NCBI RefSeq assembly: GCF_000016425.1
Contig: NC_009380.1
Coordinates: 248,001 to 312,000, forward strand
Source of the DNA: Salinispora tropica CNB-440
Lineage (GTDB): Bacteria > Actinomycetota > Actinomycetes > Mycobacteriales > Micromonosporaceae
Length of the DNA: 64,000 nucleotides
Direction: 5' to 3'
Within the stretch, counting starts at the first letter, position 1, and every line of letters begins with the position of its first letter. Shown here piece by piece: positions 51,118-61,209 of the stretch. The position numbers and the translations under genes were made by a program. The notes under the pieces are model-generated. The model had not been told where the DNA came from and did not search any database. It saw only the letters and a list, made by a program, of their open reading frames with translations.

Positions 51118-51253
51118 GCCTCATCCAGAGGGGCTGAGGGACACGGCCCGACGACGCCCCGGCAACCACCCCGCGCGATCACCTAGAGTGACCGGCGGGG
51201 CAGGTGCCAATTCCGGCCCCGCCGCAGAGTGCGACGCGGGGGCAGATGAGAGG
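51118..51253 (+). ncRNA. SAM-I (S-box) riboswitch
   Basis: S-box core elements appear in order. P1 5' strand is CTCATC (51120-51125); then AGAGGGGCTGAGGGACACGG, CCCGACGACGCCCCGGCAAC (P2 and the conserved GGCAACC), P3 CCCCGC/GCGGGG, GGTGCCAATTCC, P4 CCCCGC/GCGGGG, and P1 3' strand GATGAG (51245-51250). The AGAGGA ribosome site of the downstream gene (51249-51254) touches P1, so SAM binding would likely block translation. SAM-IV is a related alternative class in actinomycetes. Confidence 0.85.
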
Positions 51254-51262
51254 AATCTCGAG

Positions 51263-52549
51263 ATGACATCCGCGCTCGCCCCGTCCGGGATCGACCCCGC
51301 CACCAGCCCGGCTCGTGCCCTGGCCTGCCGCGCCTGTTCGGCCCGGTACCCGCTCATCGCCCAGCACGCCTGTTACGAGTGCTTCGGCCCGCTGGAGGTC
51401 GACCACGACCCCACCGCGCTGGCCACCGTCACCCGTGAGCAGATCGAGGCCGGCCCGCGCAACATCTGGCGGTACGCGCCATTGCTGCCCGTCGGTCAGG
51501 ACCCGGCCACCCGGGTCACCCTCGACCCGGGCTTCACCCCGCTGGTCGCGGCCCCGCGGCTGGCCGCCGAGGTGGGCCTCACCGCGCCGCTCTGGGTCAA
51601 GGACGACAGCGCCAATCCGACCCACTCGTTCAAGGACCGGGTGGTGTCGGTGGCGCTGACCGCCGCCCGGTCGTTGGGCTTCACCCGGTTCGCCTGCGCC
51701 TCCACCGGAAACCTGGCCAACTCGGTCGCCGCGCACGCCGCCCGGGCCGGGGCCCCGTCGGTGGTGTTCATCCCCAGCGACCTGGAGCAGGGCAAGGTGG
51801 TCACCACCGCCGTGTACGGCGGGGACCTGGTCGCGATCGACGGGTCGTACGACGACGTGAACCGGCTCTGCGGCGAGTTGGTGGAGACCGACGAGTTCGA
51901 GGACACCGCCTTCGTCAACGTCAACGTGCGGCCCTACTACGCCGAGGGCTCGAAGACGCTCGGCTACGAGGTGGCCGAGCAGCTCGGTTGGCGGATCCCC
52001 GCCCAGGTGGTGATTCCGATGGCCTCCGGTGAGCTGCTGACGAAGGTCGACAAGGCGTTCGCCGAGTTGGTCGAGATCGGCCTGGTCGAGGCGCCGGCCG
52101 GCGGCTGGCGGGTGTTCGGGGCGCAGTCGGCGGGCTGTAGCCCGATCGCCGCTGCCCTGCACGCTGACAGTGACACCATCAACCCGGTCAAGCCGACCGG
52201 CATCGCCAAGTCGCTGAACATCGGTGACCCAGCCGCCGGCCCGTACGCCCTGGAGTCGGTCCGCCGTACCGGTGGTTGGATGGCGGCGGCGGACGACGAC
52301 GAGATCCGGGCCGGGATCCGGCTGCTCGCCCGTACCGCCGGTGTCTTCGCCGAGACCGCTGGCGGGGTGACCGTGGCGGTGCTGCGAAAACTCGTCGAGT
52401 CCGGCCGGCTCGACCCGACCGCTGAGACGGTGATCTTCAATACCGGTGAGGGGCTCAAGACCCTGGACGCGGTGGCGGATCAGGCGGGCCCGAGCCATCG
52501 GATCAAGGCATCGCTGCGGGCGGCCCGGGACGCCGGTCTGATGGGCTGA
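51263..52549 (+). CDS. thrC: Threonine synthase family PLP enzyme, SAM-riboswitch controlled
   Basis: 428-aa fold-type II PLP enzyme. An N-terminal zinc-ribbon-like segment (Cys22, Cys25, Cys37, Cys40) precedes the catalytic domain. The PLP lysine is Lys124 in PTHSFKDRVV, and phosphate-binding Ser/Gly loops include ASTGNLANSVAAHAA. The ATG at 51263 sits 9 nt after the ribosome site that adjoins the riboswitch; the longer ORF to 51116 is the riboswitch read as protein. The family converts O-phosphohomoserine to threonine. SAM control and the absence of hom/thrB next to it raise the possibility of a methionine-pathway role (see findings). Confidence 0.88.
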   Translation: MTSALAPSGIDPATSPARALACRACSARYPLIAQHACYECFGPLEVDHDPTALATVTREQIEAGPRNIWRYAPLLPVGQDPATRVTLDPGFTPLVAAPRLAAEVGLTAPLWVKDDSANPTHSFKDRVVSVALTAARSLGFTRFACASTGNLANSVAAHAARAGAPSVVFIPSDLEQGKVVTTAVYGGDLVAIDGSYDDVNRLCGELVETDEFEDTAFVNVNVRPYYAEGSKTLGYEVAEQLGWRIPAQVVIPMASGELLTKVDKAFAELVEIGLVEAPAGGWRVFGAQSAGCSPIAAALHADSDTINPVKPTGIAKSLNIGDPAAGPYALESVRRTGGWMAAADDDEIRAGIRLLARTAGVFAETAGGVTVAVLRKLVESGRLDPTAETVIFNTGEGLKTLDAVADQAGPSHRIKASLRAARDAGLMG

Positions 52550-52787
52550 TCAGCCGGTTGGCGATCGATAAGGCCGTACTGCGTGAAAACTGCCCGTGCG
52601 GGCTTGACGTCCGGTTTTCTATGCCGAAAAATAGCTAATGCGGGAGGGCTCTCGCCGGAGACTTGTTCTTTCGACCCAGCGCCGGAGGCGTTGTGTGGGA
52701 GTCCCTCCCGACCAATCCTGTTCTTCCTGATCCGGGTCGTTGATAATTGAGTGGACCGGCCGCCGCCTCATGGCGCAGGCTGCGGAC

Positions 52788-53786
52788 ATGGGCATCACCA
52801 TCACTCCCTTCGGCCCCGCCGACGACCAGGCAATCGATGCGGCGGTCCGGATCGAGGCGGCAGCCGCCGCCGTTGATCTGCCTGACTTTCCGCTCTTCTG
52901 CCCACAGCGGCTCATTGGCTCTGTGCGGCACCCGATGCCTGGCGACGCGCCGGTGCACCTGCTGGCCCACCTCGATGGTGAGGCCGTCGGTGTGCTCAAA
53001 CTGGAGCTGCCGCAGCTGGACAACACCGAGAACGCCGCCATCGAGCTGACGGTGCATCCGGCCGCTCGGCGCCGGGGCGTCGGCCGAGCACTGTTCGACC
53101 GCGCCACCGAGCTGGCCCGGGAACACCGGCGCAAGCGGCTGACCGCGTTGACCCCGGACACGGCGCCGGCCGGTACCGCATTTGCCCAGATGCTCGGGGC
53201 GGACTCCGTGCTCGCCGACGTCCGGCGCCGGCTGGACATCGACCGGCTCGACCCCGCGGCGCTGGCCCGCCTACAGGCCGAGGCGCAGGGCCGAGCCGCC
53301 GGCTACCAGGTGGTGCTCTGGCGGGGGCACACCCCAGAGGAAGACCTGGCCGACATCGCCTACCTCGAGGGGCGACTGGTGGCCGACGCGCCGATGGGGG
53401 ACCTGGCGTGGGAGCCGGAGCGGTACGACGCCGAAAGGGTCCGGGCCGCCGAGATCGCGCTGGACGCGCGCGGCCGCCGTCAATACCACACCGGGATACG
53501 CCATCAGGCCTCCGGCCGGCTCGTCGCGTGGACCGTGCTCGACGTGGCAGCCACCGTCGACTGGCACGCGCTCCAGCAGATCACCATCGTGGACCCGGAG
53601 CACCGGGGGCATCGCCTCGGCCTGCTCGCCAAGCTCGAAAACCTGCGGTACCTGCGGGACCACGAACCGGCGGTGCGGGTCATCAACACCTTCAACGCCG
53701 CCGCCAACGATCACATGATCACCATCAACGAGCAGCTCGGGTTTCGGGTCGCGGACCGCTGGACCAACTGGCAGTTGACGATCTGA
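52788..53786 (+). CDS. Tandem GNAT acetyltransferase
   Basis: About 332 aa with two GNAT domains. The first (1-160) has a complete acetyl-CoA motif AIELTVHPAARRRGVGRALF. The second (170-332) has the weaker ITIVDPEHRGHRLGLLAKLE and is probably structural or has its own pocket. The start is uncertain: ATG 52788 fits the family N-terminus (MGITITPFGPADDQ), while ATG 52770 and TTG 52740 are possible. None has a clear ribosome site, so a leaderless or short-leader transcript is likely. Tandem GNATs of this type (MshD-like architecture) are common in actinomycetes; the substrate is unknown. Confidence 0.82.
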   Translation: MGITITPFGPADDQAIDAAVRIEAAAAAVDLPDFPLFCPQRLIGSVRHPMPGDAPVHLLAHLDGEAVGVLKLELPQLDNTENAAIELTVHPAARRRGVGRALFDRATELAREHRRKRLTALTPDTAPAGTAFAQMLGADSVLADVRRRLDIDRLDPAALARLQAEAQGRAAGYQVVLWRGHTPEEDLADIAYLEGRLVADAPMGDLAWEPERYDAERVRAAEIALDARGRRQYHTGIRHQASGRLVAWTVLDVAATVDWHALQQITIVDPEHRGHRLGLLAKLENLRYLRDHEPAVRVINTFNAAANDHMITINEQLGFRVADRWTNWQLTI

Positions 53787-53826
53787 TCTGTGACACTGCC
53801 CTACTGATCGTACTGACATCTGTTGC

Positions 53827-55512
53827 ATGATGGCGGACATGACGGAGACCCCGCACCCCCTGTACGACAGGCACGCCGACACCCTCGACCGGGCGCTGAC
53901 CGCCATCTCGCAGCGCGGGTACTGGTCCGCCTACCCGGAGTCGCCCAGCCCGAGGGTGTACGGCGAGACCGCTGCCGGTGACGGCAAGGTGGCCTTCGAG
54001 GCGTACCTCGGTCGTGACTTTCCCCTTGACCAAGTCGGTGACGGGAGCACGGTTCGGACCGAGGCCAGCCCCTTCGGCGTCGACCTGGGAGTCGGCTACC
54101 CGCACGCGACGGCCGACCACCTCACCACCGCGGCCTCCACGGCACTGCCGTCGTGGCGAGACGCCGGCCCCCAGGCTCGGGCGGGCGTCTGTCTGGAGAT
54201 CCTGGATCGGCTGCACCGCAACGTCTTCGAGCTGGCCAACGCGGTGCAGTTCACCAGTGGTCAGGCGTTCGTGATGGCCTTCCAGGCGGGTGGGGCGCAC
54301 GCGTTGGACCGGGCGTTGGAGGCGCTCGCCTACGCGTACGCGGAGATGACCCGGCACCCGGGAACGGCCGGCTGGGAGAAGGCGGCGGGCAAGGGTGACC
54401 CGCTGCGGATGACCAAGACCTTCCACGTGGTGCCGCGGGGCGTCGCGCTGGTGATCGGCTGCAACACCTTCCCGACCTGGAACTCGTACCCGGGACTCTT
54501 CGCCTCGCTGGTCACCGGCAACCCGGTGATCGTCAAGCCGCATCCGCGCGCGGTGCTGCCGCTCGCGGTCACGGTGCGGTATGCCCGACAGGTGCTCGCC
54601 GAGGCCGGCTTCGACCCGAACCTGGTGCAGCTCGCCCCCGAAGCGCCGGGCGAGAAGCTCGCCTCCACGCTGGCCCAGCATCCGGCGGTGCGGATCGTCG
54701 ACTTCACCGGCTCCTCCGAGTACGGCGACTGGCTGGAGGCCAACGCCCGGCAGGCGCAGGTCTACACCGAGAAGGCTGGCCTGAACGCGGTGGTCATCGA
54801 CTCCACCGACGACTTCGGCGGGATGTGCCGCAACCTGGGATTCACGCTGACCCTCTATAGCGGCCAGATGTGTACCACCTCCCAGAACATCCTGATTCCC
54901 CGGGACGGCATCGAGACCGACCAGGGGCACAAGAGCTTCGCCGAGGTGGCCACCGGTATCGCGACGGCGGTCAGCAAGCTCACCGCCGATCCGGCGCGCG
55001 GCGTTGAGCTGACCGGCGCGATCGTCAACGACGGGGTGTTGGAGCGGCTGGACGAGGTGACCAAGGTCGGTGAGTCGGTGCTGGAGTCCCGTACCGTCAC
55101 CCACCCGGCTTTCCCCGGCGCGGTGGTCCGCACGCCGACCATTGTCCGACTGAACGCCGACGACACCGCCACCTACACGCGGGAGTGGTTTGGCCCGATC
55201 TCGTTCGTGATCGGGACCGACTCCACCGGGCACAGCCTGGAGCTGCTGCGCGCCACGGTGGGTGAGAAGGGTGCACTGACCGCGGCGGTCTACTCGACCG
55301 ATGATGCGGTGCTGGACGCGGCCGAGACGGCGGCGGTCGAGGTCGGAGTGCACCTGTCGGCGAACCTGACCGGGGGTGTCTTCGTCAACCAGTCGGCGGC
55401 CTTCTCCGACTTCCACGGCAGCGGTGCCAACGCGGCGGCCAACGCCGCGCTCACCGATGGTGCCTACGTCGCCAACCGATTCCGCATCGTGCAGAGTCGT
55501 CGCCACGTCTGA
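53827..55512 (+). CDS. paaN: Phenylacetic acid degradation protein PaaN (aldehyde dehydrogenase family)
   Basis: 561-aa ALDH-superfamily protein of the PaaN type (LYDRHADTLDRALTAISQRG at the N-terminus, as in the family). The NAD-binding stretch includes VVPRGVALVIGCNTFPTWNS and the glycine motif IVDFTGSSEYGDWLEANA. The active-site region is TLYSGQMCTTSQNILIPRDG with the candidate catalytic Cys. PaaN acts in the ring-cleavage part of phenylacetyl-CoA catabolism, oxidising an open-chain aldehyde. No paa genes are adjacent. Starts at 53827, 53830 and 53839 are all possible. Confidence 0.9.
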   Translation: MMADMTETPHPLYDRHADTLDRALTAISQRGYWSAYPESPSPRVYGETAAGDGKVAFEAYLGRDFPLDQVGDGSTVRTEASPFGVDLGVGYPHATADHLTTAASTALPSWRDAGPQARAGVCLEILDRLHRNVFELANAVQFTSGQAFVMAFQAGGAHALDRALEALAYAYAEMTRHPGTAGWEKAAGKGDPLRMTKTFHVVPRGVALVIGCNTFPTWNSYPGLFASLVTGNPVIVKPHPRAVLPLAVTVRYARQVLAEAGFDPNLVQLAPEAPGEKLASTLAQHPAVRIVDFTGSSEYGDWLEANARQAQVYTEKAGLNAVVIDSTDDFGGMCRNLGFTLTLYSGQMCTTSQNILIPRDGIETDQGHKSFAEVATGIATAVSKLTADPARGVELTGAIVNDGVLERLDEVTKVGESVLESRTVTHPAFPGAVVRTPTIVRLNADDTATYTREWFGPISFVIGTDSTGHSLELLRATVGEKGALTAAVYSTDDAVLDAAETAAVEVGVHLSANLTGGVFVNQSAAFSDFHGSGANAAANAALTDGAYVANRFRIVQSRRHV

Positions 55513-55584
55513 GCAGACCCAGCACCGGTGACTGCGGGGCTGGTAGGCCCGGGTCACTCCTCGTGCTCATGGCCGTGCATGACG

Positions 55585-55632
55585 GGCACTTCCAGGCGGG
55601 CGACTCCTTCGAGGCGTTGCCCGCCTGGTGCC
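55585..55632. terminator. Hairpin between convergent paaN and methyltransferase genes
   Basis: 10-bp perfect stem CCAGGCGGGC (55592-55601) with its complement at 55619-55628, around a 17-nt loop, with GGCA/TGCC able to extend it. It sits in the 145-bp gap between the two stop codons. Confidence 0.6.
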
Positions 55633-55657
55633 AGGCCGGCCTCAGATCGAAGACGAG

Positions 55658-56491
55658 CTAGGGCTTCCGGGCGACACCGGCCCAGTAGTAGGCGGCGTGC
55701 GGGTCGGTGGGCTCGCCGTCGTCGGGCTGCCAGGCCGCCACCGGGACGATTCCCGGCTCCACCAGCTCCCAACCCTCGAAGAACCGGGCCACCTCGTCGC
55801 GACTGCGGGGGACGAGGGTCATGCCACTGTCAACCGCAGCAGCGACGGCCGTCTTGACGGCCTCCGGGTTGAAGTCGCCGGTCGGATGGGTGATCGCCAC
55901 ATAGCTGCCGGACGGCAGGGCGTCCATCAGTACGCGAATCGTGCCCCACGGGTCGTCGCTGTCCTCGAGCAGCATCAGGGTCGCGATTATCGTCAGCGCG
56001 ACCGGCTGGTCAAGATCAAGCACTTCGCGCAGCTTTCGGTGGTTGACAACCAACTCCGGCTCACGCAGGTCGGCGTGGATGTACTCGCTACGCCCCTGCT
56101 CGGTGCTGATCATCAGGGCCCGGGCGTGGGCCAGTACGATGGGGTCGTTGTCGACATAGACCACTCGGGTCGCGGGGGCGATCTGCTGGGCTACCTCGTG
56201 CAGATTCGGGCTGGTGGGGATGCCCGTGCCGACGTCGATGAACTGCCGCACGCCAGCCTGTCCCACCAGGTAACGAGCCACGCGGTGGACGAATCGACGG
56301 TTCTCGGCGGCCATTGACCGGAGTGTTGGTATCGCCGATATCAGGGCCTCGGCGACGGCCCGGTCAGCGGCGAAGTTGTCCTTGCCCCCGAGCCAGTAGT
56401 CGTAGATCCGCGCGGAATGTGGCACACCGTTATCTATTGTGGATGACTCGGTCCGCTGCTGATCTTCCGTGGCCGGGTTGCTGTTGGGCAC
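55658..56491 (-). CDS. SAM-dependent methyltransferase, Methyltransf_19 (DUF574) family
   Basis: 277-aa actinobacterial methyltransferase of the former DUF574 family: HSARIYDYWLGGKDNFAADR near residue 27, AENRRFVHRVARYLVGQAGV, the SAM loop QFIDVGTGIPTSPNLHEVAQ and YVDNDPIVLAHARALM. GTG 56491 is chosen because AGGAG precedes it by 6 nt; the GTG at 56497 has the ribosome site directly against it. Many paralogues occur in Streptomyces and Micromonospora genomes, often in secondary-metabolite or developmental contexts. The substrate is unknown. Confidence 0.88.
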   Translation of the reverse strand: MPNSNPATEDQQRTESSTIDNGVPHSARIYDYWLGGKDNFAADRAVAEALISAIPTLRSMAAENRRFVHRVARYLVGQAGVRQFIDVGTGIPTSPNLHEVAQQIAPATRVVYVDNDPIVLAHARALMISTEQGRSEYIHADLREPELVVNHRKLREVLDLDQPVALTIIATLMLLEDSDDPWGTIRVLMDALPSGSYVAITHPTGDFNPEAVKTAVAAAVDSGMTLVPRSRDEVARFFEGWELVEPGIVPVAAWQPDDGEPTDPHAAYYWAGVARKP

Positions 56492-56640
56492 GGTCACCTC
56501 CTACTAAGGACGCTCGTGGAGCGGGCGGCACTCAGCCTAGCCGGATTCAACGCCAGCTGTATTCCCGGACGTCAGTGCGGCTGCGATCCGGGGGCACCGG
56601 GCGCGTCCCCGTCGAGTGCCGGTCGGTGTTCCCCTGTCGT

Positions 56641-57186
56641 TCAGGCCGGGCGGCGCATCTGCAACTCGGTGAGGGTCGGGATCGTGGGGTGCGGAAGGCG
56701 GAGGCCGGTGTCGAGGAAACCCAACCGACGGTACGCCCGGTACGCCCCCTCGTTGCCGACCACGACCTCCAGCATCAGCTCCGGACGACCGCAGGCGCGG
56801 GACCAGCCGGCCACGGCATCGATCAGGTCCGGGAGCAGGCCGCTGCCCCGCCAGGACGGGGTTATGTACACGGCGTGGACGACGGTGAGCCCCGGTTCGT
56901 CCGGAGCCGCCGTGCCCCCGGCATGTCCGACCAACCGGCCGCCCGGATCGGCGACGAACTGTGCGGTGGCGCTGCCCGCCGAGGTGTACGCGATGCGCGC
57001 CGCGTAGTCGGCGTGGGGGCGTGCTGCCGCGTCGGCGACCGTCTCCAGGAAGGCCAGCGGTGCGTCGGCGAGCATCTCCAGCCGCAGCGCCCGCATTCGG
57101 GCGGCGTCGGCTGGCTGGATCCGGCGGACCCGTGCCCGCCGTGTCGATACCGGCCCCGGGTCAGGCTCGCCGGGCCCGCTCGTCAT
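56641..57186 (-). CDS. GNAT-family N-acetyltransferase
   Basis: 181-aa acetyltransferase: an N-terminal RRIQPADAARMRALRLEMLA, a central strand HAVYITPSWRGSGLLPDLID (acetyl-CoA motif with R-G-S-G) and a C-terminal VVVGNEGAYRAYRRLGFLDT. ATG 57186. It lies in the same orientation as the Methyltransf_19 gene and 149 bp upstream of it, so possibly a separate unit. The substrate is unknown. Confidence 0.88.
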   Translation of the reverse strand: MTSGPGEPDPGPVSTRRARVRRIQPADAARMRALRLEMLADAPLAFLETVADAAARPHADYAARIAYTSAGSATAQFVADPGGRLVGHAGGTAAPDEPGLTVVHAVYITPSWRGSGLLPDLIDAVAGWSRACGRPELMLEVVVGNEGAYRAYRRLGFLDTGLRLPHPTIPTLTELQMRRPA

Positions 57187-57396
57187 GTCGTTTATTTATC
57201 ACAGCGATGTCGGACGATGTTATCCGCTCAGTGTATGTCCGATTTGTGATCGTGCGCCGTCGTCACGCCTCGTGTAGCGTGCGATTTCGGTCACCGGTTC
57301 AGCGGCTGTCGCCGATCGTCGAACCGGTGCCGCCCACCGGTCGGCGTGCCGGCTCGGCCGGGGTGAGTGGAATCGCGCAGAGTTAGGAAGTGCACC

Positions 57397-57600
57397 GTGG
57401 CACAGGGCACCGTGAAGTGGTTCAACGCTGAGAAGGGCTACGGCTTCATCGCCGTTGACGGAGGGCAGGACGTGTTCGTCCATTTCTCCGCTATCGAGAT
57501 GGATGGCTACAAGGCGCTGGACGACGGCCAGCGGGTGGAGTTCGAGATCGCCCAGGGCCAGAAGGGCCCGCAGGCCGAACGGGTGCGCGTCGTCGCCTGA
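57397..57600 (+). CDS. Cold-shock protein (CspA family)
   Basis: 67-aa single cold-shock domain, an RNA/ssDNA chaperone. RNP1 is KGYGFIAV and RNP2 is VFVHFSAI. It begins [17 protein letters not shown] at GTG 57397, with AGGAAG ending 7 nt upstream. The ORF start at 57367 is not used. A 210-bp upstream region without other genes probably holds its promoter and a regulatory 5' UTR. A strong hairpin terminator follows. Confidence 0.95.
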   Translation: MAQGTVKWFNAEKGYGFIAVDGGQDVFVHFSAIEMDGYKALDDGQRVEFEIAQGQKGPQAERVRVVA

Positions 57601-57617
57601 GCGACCGGCGCTGCCTC

Positions 57618-57650
57618 GGGGGCGACCGGCGTAACGGTCGTCCCCAAAAA
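57618..57650 (+). terminator. Terminator of the cold-shock gene
   Basis: Stem GGGG-G-CGACCG (57618-57628) with CGGTCG-T-CCCC (57635-57645; one G-T wobble), loop GCGTAA, followed by AAAAATTGT. It begins 18 bp after the stop codon. Confidence 0.75.
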
Positions 57651-57909
57651 TTGTCTCCACCGGGTGCCCATGTCCTTCCCGCCGCCATGCGCCCGGCCAA
57701 CCGTCTCCGGCTGACGCCGGGCCGGACGACCGCTCCCGCCGTGCGGCCGCGCCATTGCCCCAGCGGCCCGGCGCTGCACTGTCAACTCCCGAGCCCTACC
57801 TGATGTGGCAGGTAGGGCTCGTTGCCGTGGCTGCCGCACGGGTGGCGTACGAGGGCTGGTGAACGTCGCTCGGCGGGCGGTGGAACTCGACTACCCCTGG
57901 GCGATCGTG
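57651..57909. other. Intergenic stretch upstream of groEL with an isolated 13-bp hairpin
   Basis: About 260 bp with no credible gene. It contains a perfect 13-bp stem-loop (57790-57802 with 57809-57821, arm CGAGCCCTACCTG, loop ATGTGG), about 140 nt beyond the cold-shock terminator. It may be a second terminator, the end of a small RNA, or a groEL-distal insulator; nothing else is recognisable. Confidence 0.45.
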
Positions 57910-57936
57910 CTTGCACTCGGCAAGGGGGAGTGCTAA
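57910..57936 (+). promoter_or_regulatory. CIRCE element 1 (HrcA operator)
   Basis: CTTGCACTC-N9-GAGTGCTAA, matching the TTAGCACTC-N9-GAGTGCTAA consensus for the HrcA heat-shock repressor except at the outer left bases. Upstream of groEL. Confidence 0.85.
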
Positions 57937-57943
57937 ACAGGTC

Positions 57944-57970
57944 TTGGCACTCGCATACCGTGAGTGCCAA
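57944..57970 (+). promoter_or_regulatory. CIRCE element 2 (HrcA operator)
   Basis: TTGGCACTC-N9-GAGTGCCAA, a perfect inverted repeat with the canonical 9-nt spacer, 7 bp after the first CIRCE box and 199 bp before the groEL start. Confidence 0.88.
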
Positions 57971-58094
57971 TGGTCGGGGCGGGAGGGCCACGGTTGCAGC
58001 GGCGTCGCAAGGCGCGGGTGCGGCAGATGGCCGGTCGTCGCGGGCTATCCGGCCCGGCCGACGGACGTCGCCGTCGCCAGGTGGCGATGTCTGA

Positions 58095-59792
<1,698 letters not shown>

Positions 59793-59813
59793 GTCCAGTT
59801 TCGCGAGACCGGA

Positions 59814-59846
59814 GGGGCGGGCCGTTCAGCGGCCCGCCCCTTTGCG
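59814..59846. terminator. Strong terminator after groEL
   Basis: Perfect 11-bp stem GGGGCGGGCCG (59814-59824) with its complement (59830-59840), loop TTCAG, then TTTGCG. It lies 22 bp after the groEL stop and directly before the convergent small gene's stop, so it can act in both directions. Confidence 0.85.
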
Positions 59847-59849
59847 CGT

Positions 59850-60053
59850 CTACGTTGGCAGCGGCCGTTGGTTGCGTCGCTTCTGCGTCTGGTCATACGG
59901 CTGGGGTGCCTGGACTGGCTCGTCCACGACCGTCACCGGTTCGTCGGCGGGCGGTTCGTCGGTGCCGTCCATCTCCGCCCGCTGCTCGGCGTCGCCGAAG
60001 TCGAGGCGGTCGAAGGGCAACGGCGGCCCGGGCTGTTCGTCGTCCGTCGTCAT
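59850..60053 (-). CDS. Small acidic hypothetical protein (67 aa)
   Basis: 67-aa acidic, Pro-rich protein (MTTDDEQPGPPLPFDRLDFG at the start, VTVVDEPVQAPQPYDQTQ later) with no membrane segment. It is probably disordered. The ATG at 60053 has a very strong GGAGGAGG upstream, which is the main reason to accept it as a gene. Unknown function; the convergent groEL terminator bounds it. Confidence 0.65.
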   Translation of the reverse strand: MTTDDEQPGPPLPFDRLDFGDAEQRAEMDGTDEPPADEPVTVVDEPVQAPQPYDQTQKRRNQRPLPT

Positions 60054-60139
60054 GTGGGCCTCCTCCACCGAAACGGTAGGGGGCGGTGCGGCCCAATGCG
60101 GGCGAATGACGCTATCGGGTGATCTATCCTATTCGCCCG

Positions 60140-61069
60140 TTATTGATCTCGGAGACTCCGTCGGTATCCGAAGAAGACCCGCTCGATCCAGGCGCCCGCG
60201 CTGCCCGAGTAGAACCGAACCGGCCCCACCCAGCCGATCTGTGCCCGCGTGATCCCCGCGGCGCGCTGGTCGGCGAGGCAGCGCCGCAGCAGCACCCCAC
60301 CGATCCCGGACCCCGCTGCGGCCGGCGCGGTGCCCATCGGGCCGAACCAACCCGGCCGGGACGAACCCCAGGCGGCGAAGCCGAGGACGTTGCCGTCGCG
60401 TTCGGCGAGATGGCAGCCGGCCCGGTCCCGGCCGATCGACTCGGCCACCTCCACGGCCCAGGTGCCGTCGAAGATCCCCGACGCGAAGGCCGTCAGCACC
60501 GGCAGATCCGCCGGCTCCGCCCGCCGTACCGTCACACCCTGATCGGCCAGCCGCTGCTCTGCCGGCACGGTCGTCCGTAGCGCTGGGCTCTCGTCACTGG
60601 AGAGGTCAGCGGTCATGTTCCAGGCCGTGCTGTCCCGGGCGTACCCGAGCGCCTCCGCCGCGCAGATCGCCGGTGTGTAGCGCACGTCGATGCCGGGCCA
60701 GGCATAGTACGGCGGGTTGCCGGCCAGCAGCACCTCTTGTGCCCCGAGCCCGGCGAGCCGTTGCTCGGCGCGCGATACCAGCGCTCGCGCCACGCCCTGC
60801 CGCCGGTGCGCCGGCTCCACCGCGACCAGGTCCACGTGCGCGGCCGGGCTGCTCGGCGCCGAGACCGAGCCGAGCAGGACGCCGATGAGCCGGTCGTCCC
60901 GGTACGCGCCCAGTGGAACGACCGGGCGACTCGCGACCGCCCGGGGCCAGAGCGTTTCCACGATGGCCGCCGCCTCGGTGGCGTCGTCCGGCAGATCCAG
61001 GGAGCGGCCGCACAGTTCGATCACGGTGGGCAGCTGCTCCGGCGTCAGCTCGGTGATCTTCAGGTCCAT
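60140..61069 (-). CDS. Tandem GNAT acetyltransferase
   Basis: 309-aa protein with two GNAT domains. The first (1-155) has a full acetyl-CoA motif DLVAVEPAHRRQGVARALVS. The second (175-309) has a GTAPAAAGSGIGGVLLRRCL motif and an aromatic C-terminus (VRFYSGSAGAWIERVFFGYR). ATG 61069. Either domain may be catalytic. A leaderless or short-leader transcript is possible (TAGGGT 8 nt before the ATG on this strand). The substrate is unknown. Confidence 0.85.
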   Translation of the reverse strand: MDLKITELTPEQLPTVIELCGRSLDLPDDATEAAAIVETLWPRAVASRPVVPLGAYRDDRLIGVLLGSVSAPSSPAAHVDLVAVEPAHRRQGVARALVSRAEQRLAGLGAQEVLLAGNPPYYAWPGIDVRYTPAICAAEALGYARDSTAWNMTADLSSDESPALRTTVPAEQRLADQGVTVRRAEPADLPVLTAFASGIFDGTWAVEVAESIGRDRAGCHLAERDGNVLGFAAWGSSRPGWFGPMGTAPAAAGSGIGGVLLRRCLADQRAAGITRAQIGWVGPVRFYSGSAGAWIERVFFGYRRSLRDQ

Positions 61070-61209
61070 GGACGCTGACCCTAGGTCACGAGAGCACTGT
61101 TGTTAAGAAGGTTCCCTACTGTCGCGCATGAGCGCCACGTCCGCCTACCGGGGCAACCTGCTCGCCCTCGCCGTGGCCCGCCCGCTGAACCTTGGCCTGC
61201 GCGCGTCGT

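Noticed and set aside
55554..55772. Minus-strand ORF ending in a His/Glu-rich MHGHEHEE
   Set aside because: It overlaps the well-supported Methyltransf_19 gene in another frame, and the start has no ribosome site; the metal-binding look of the tail is probably chance.
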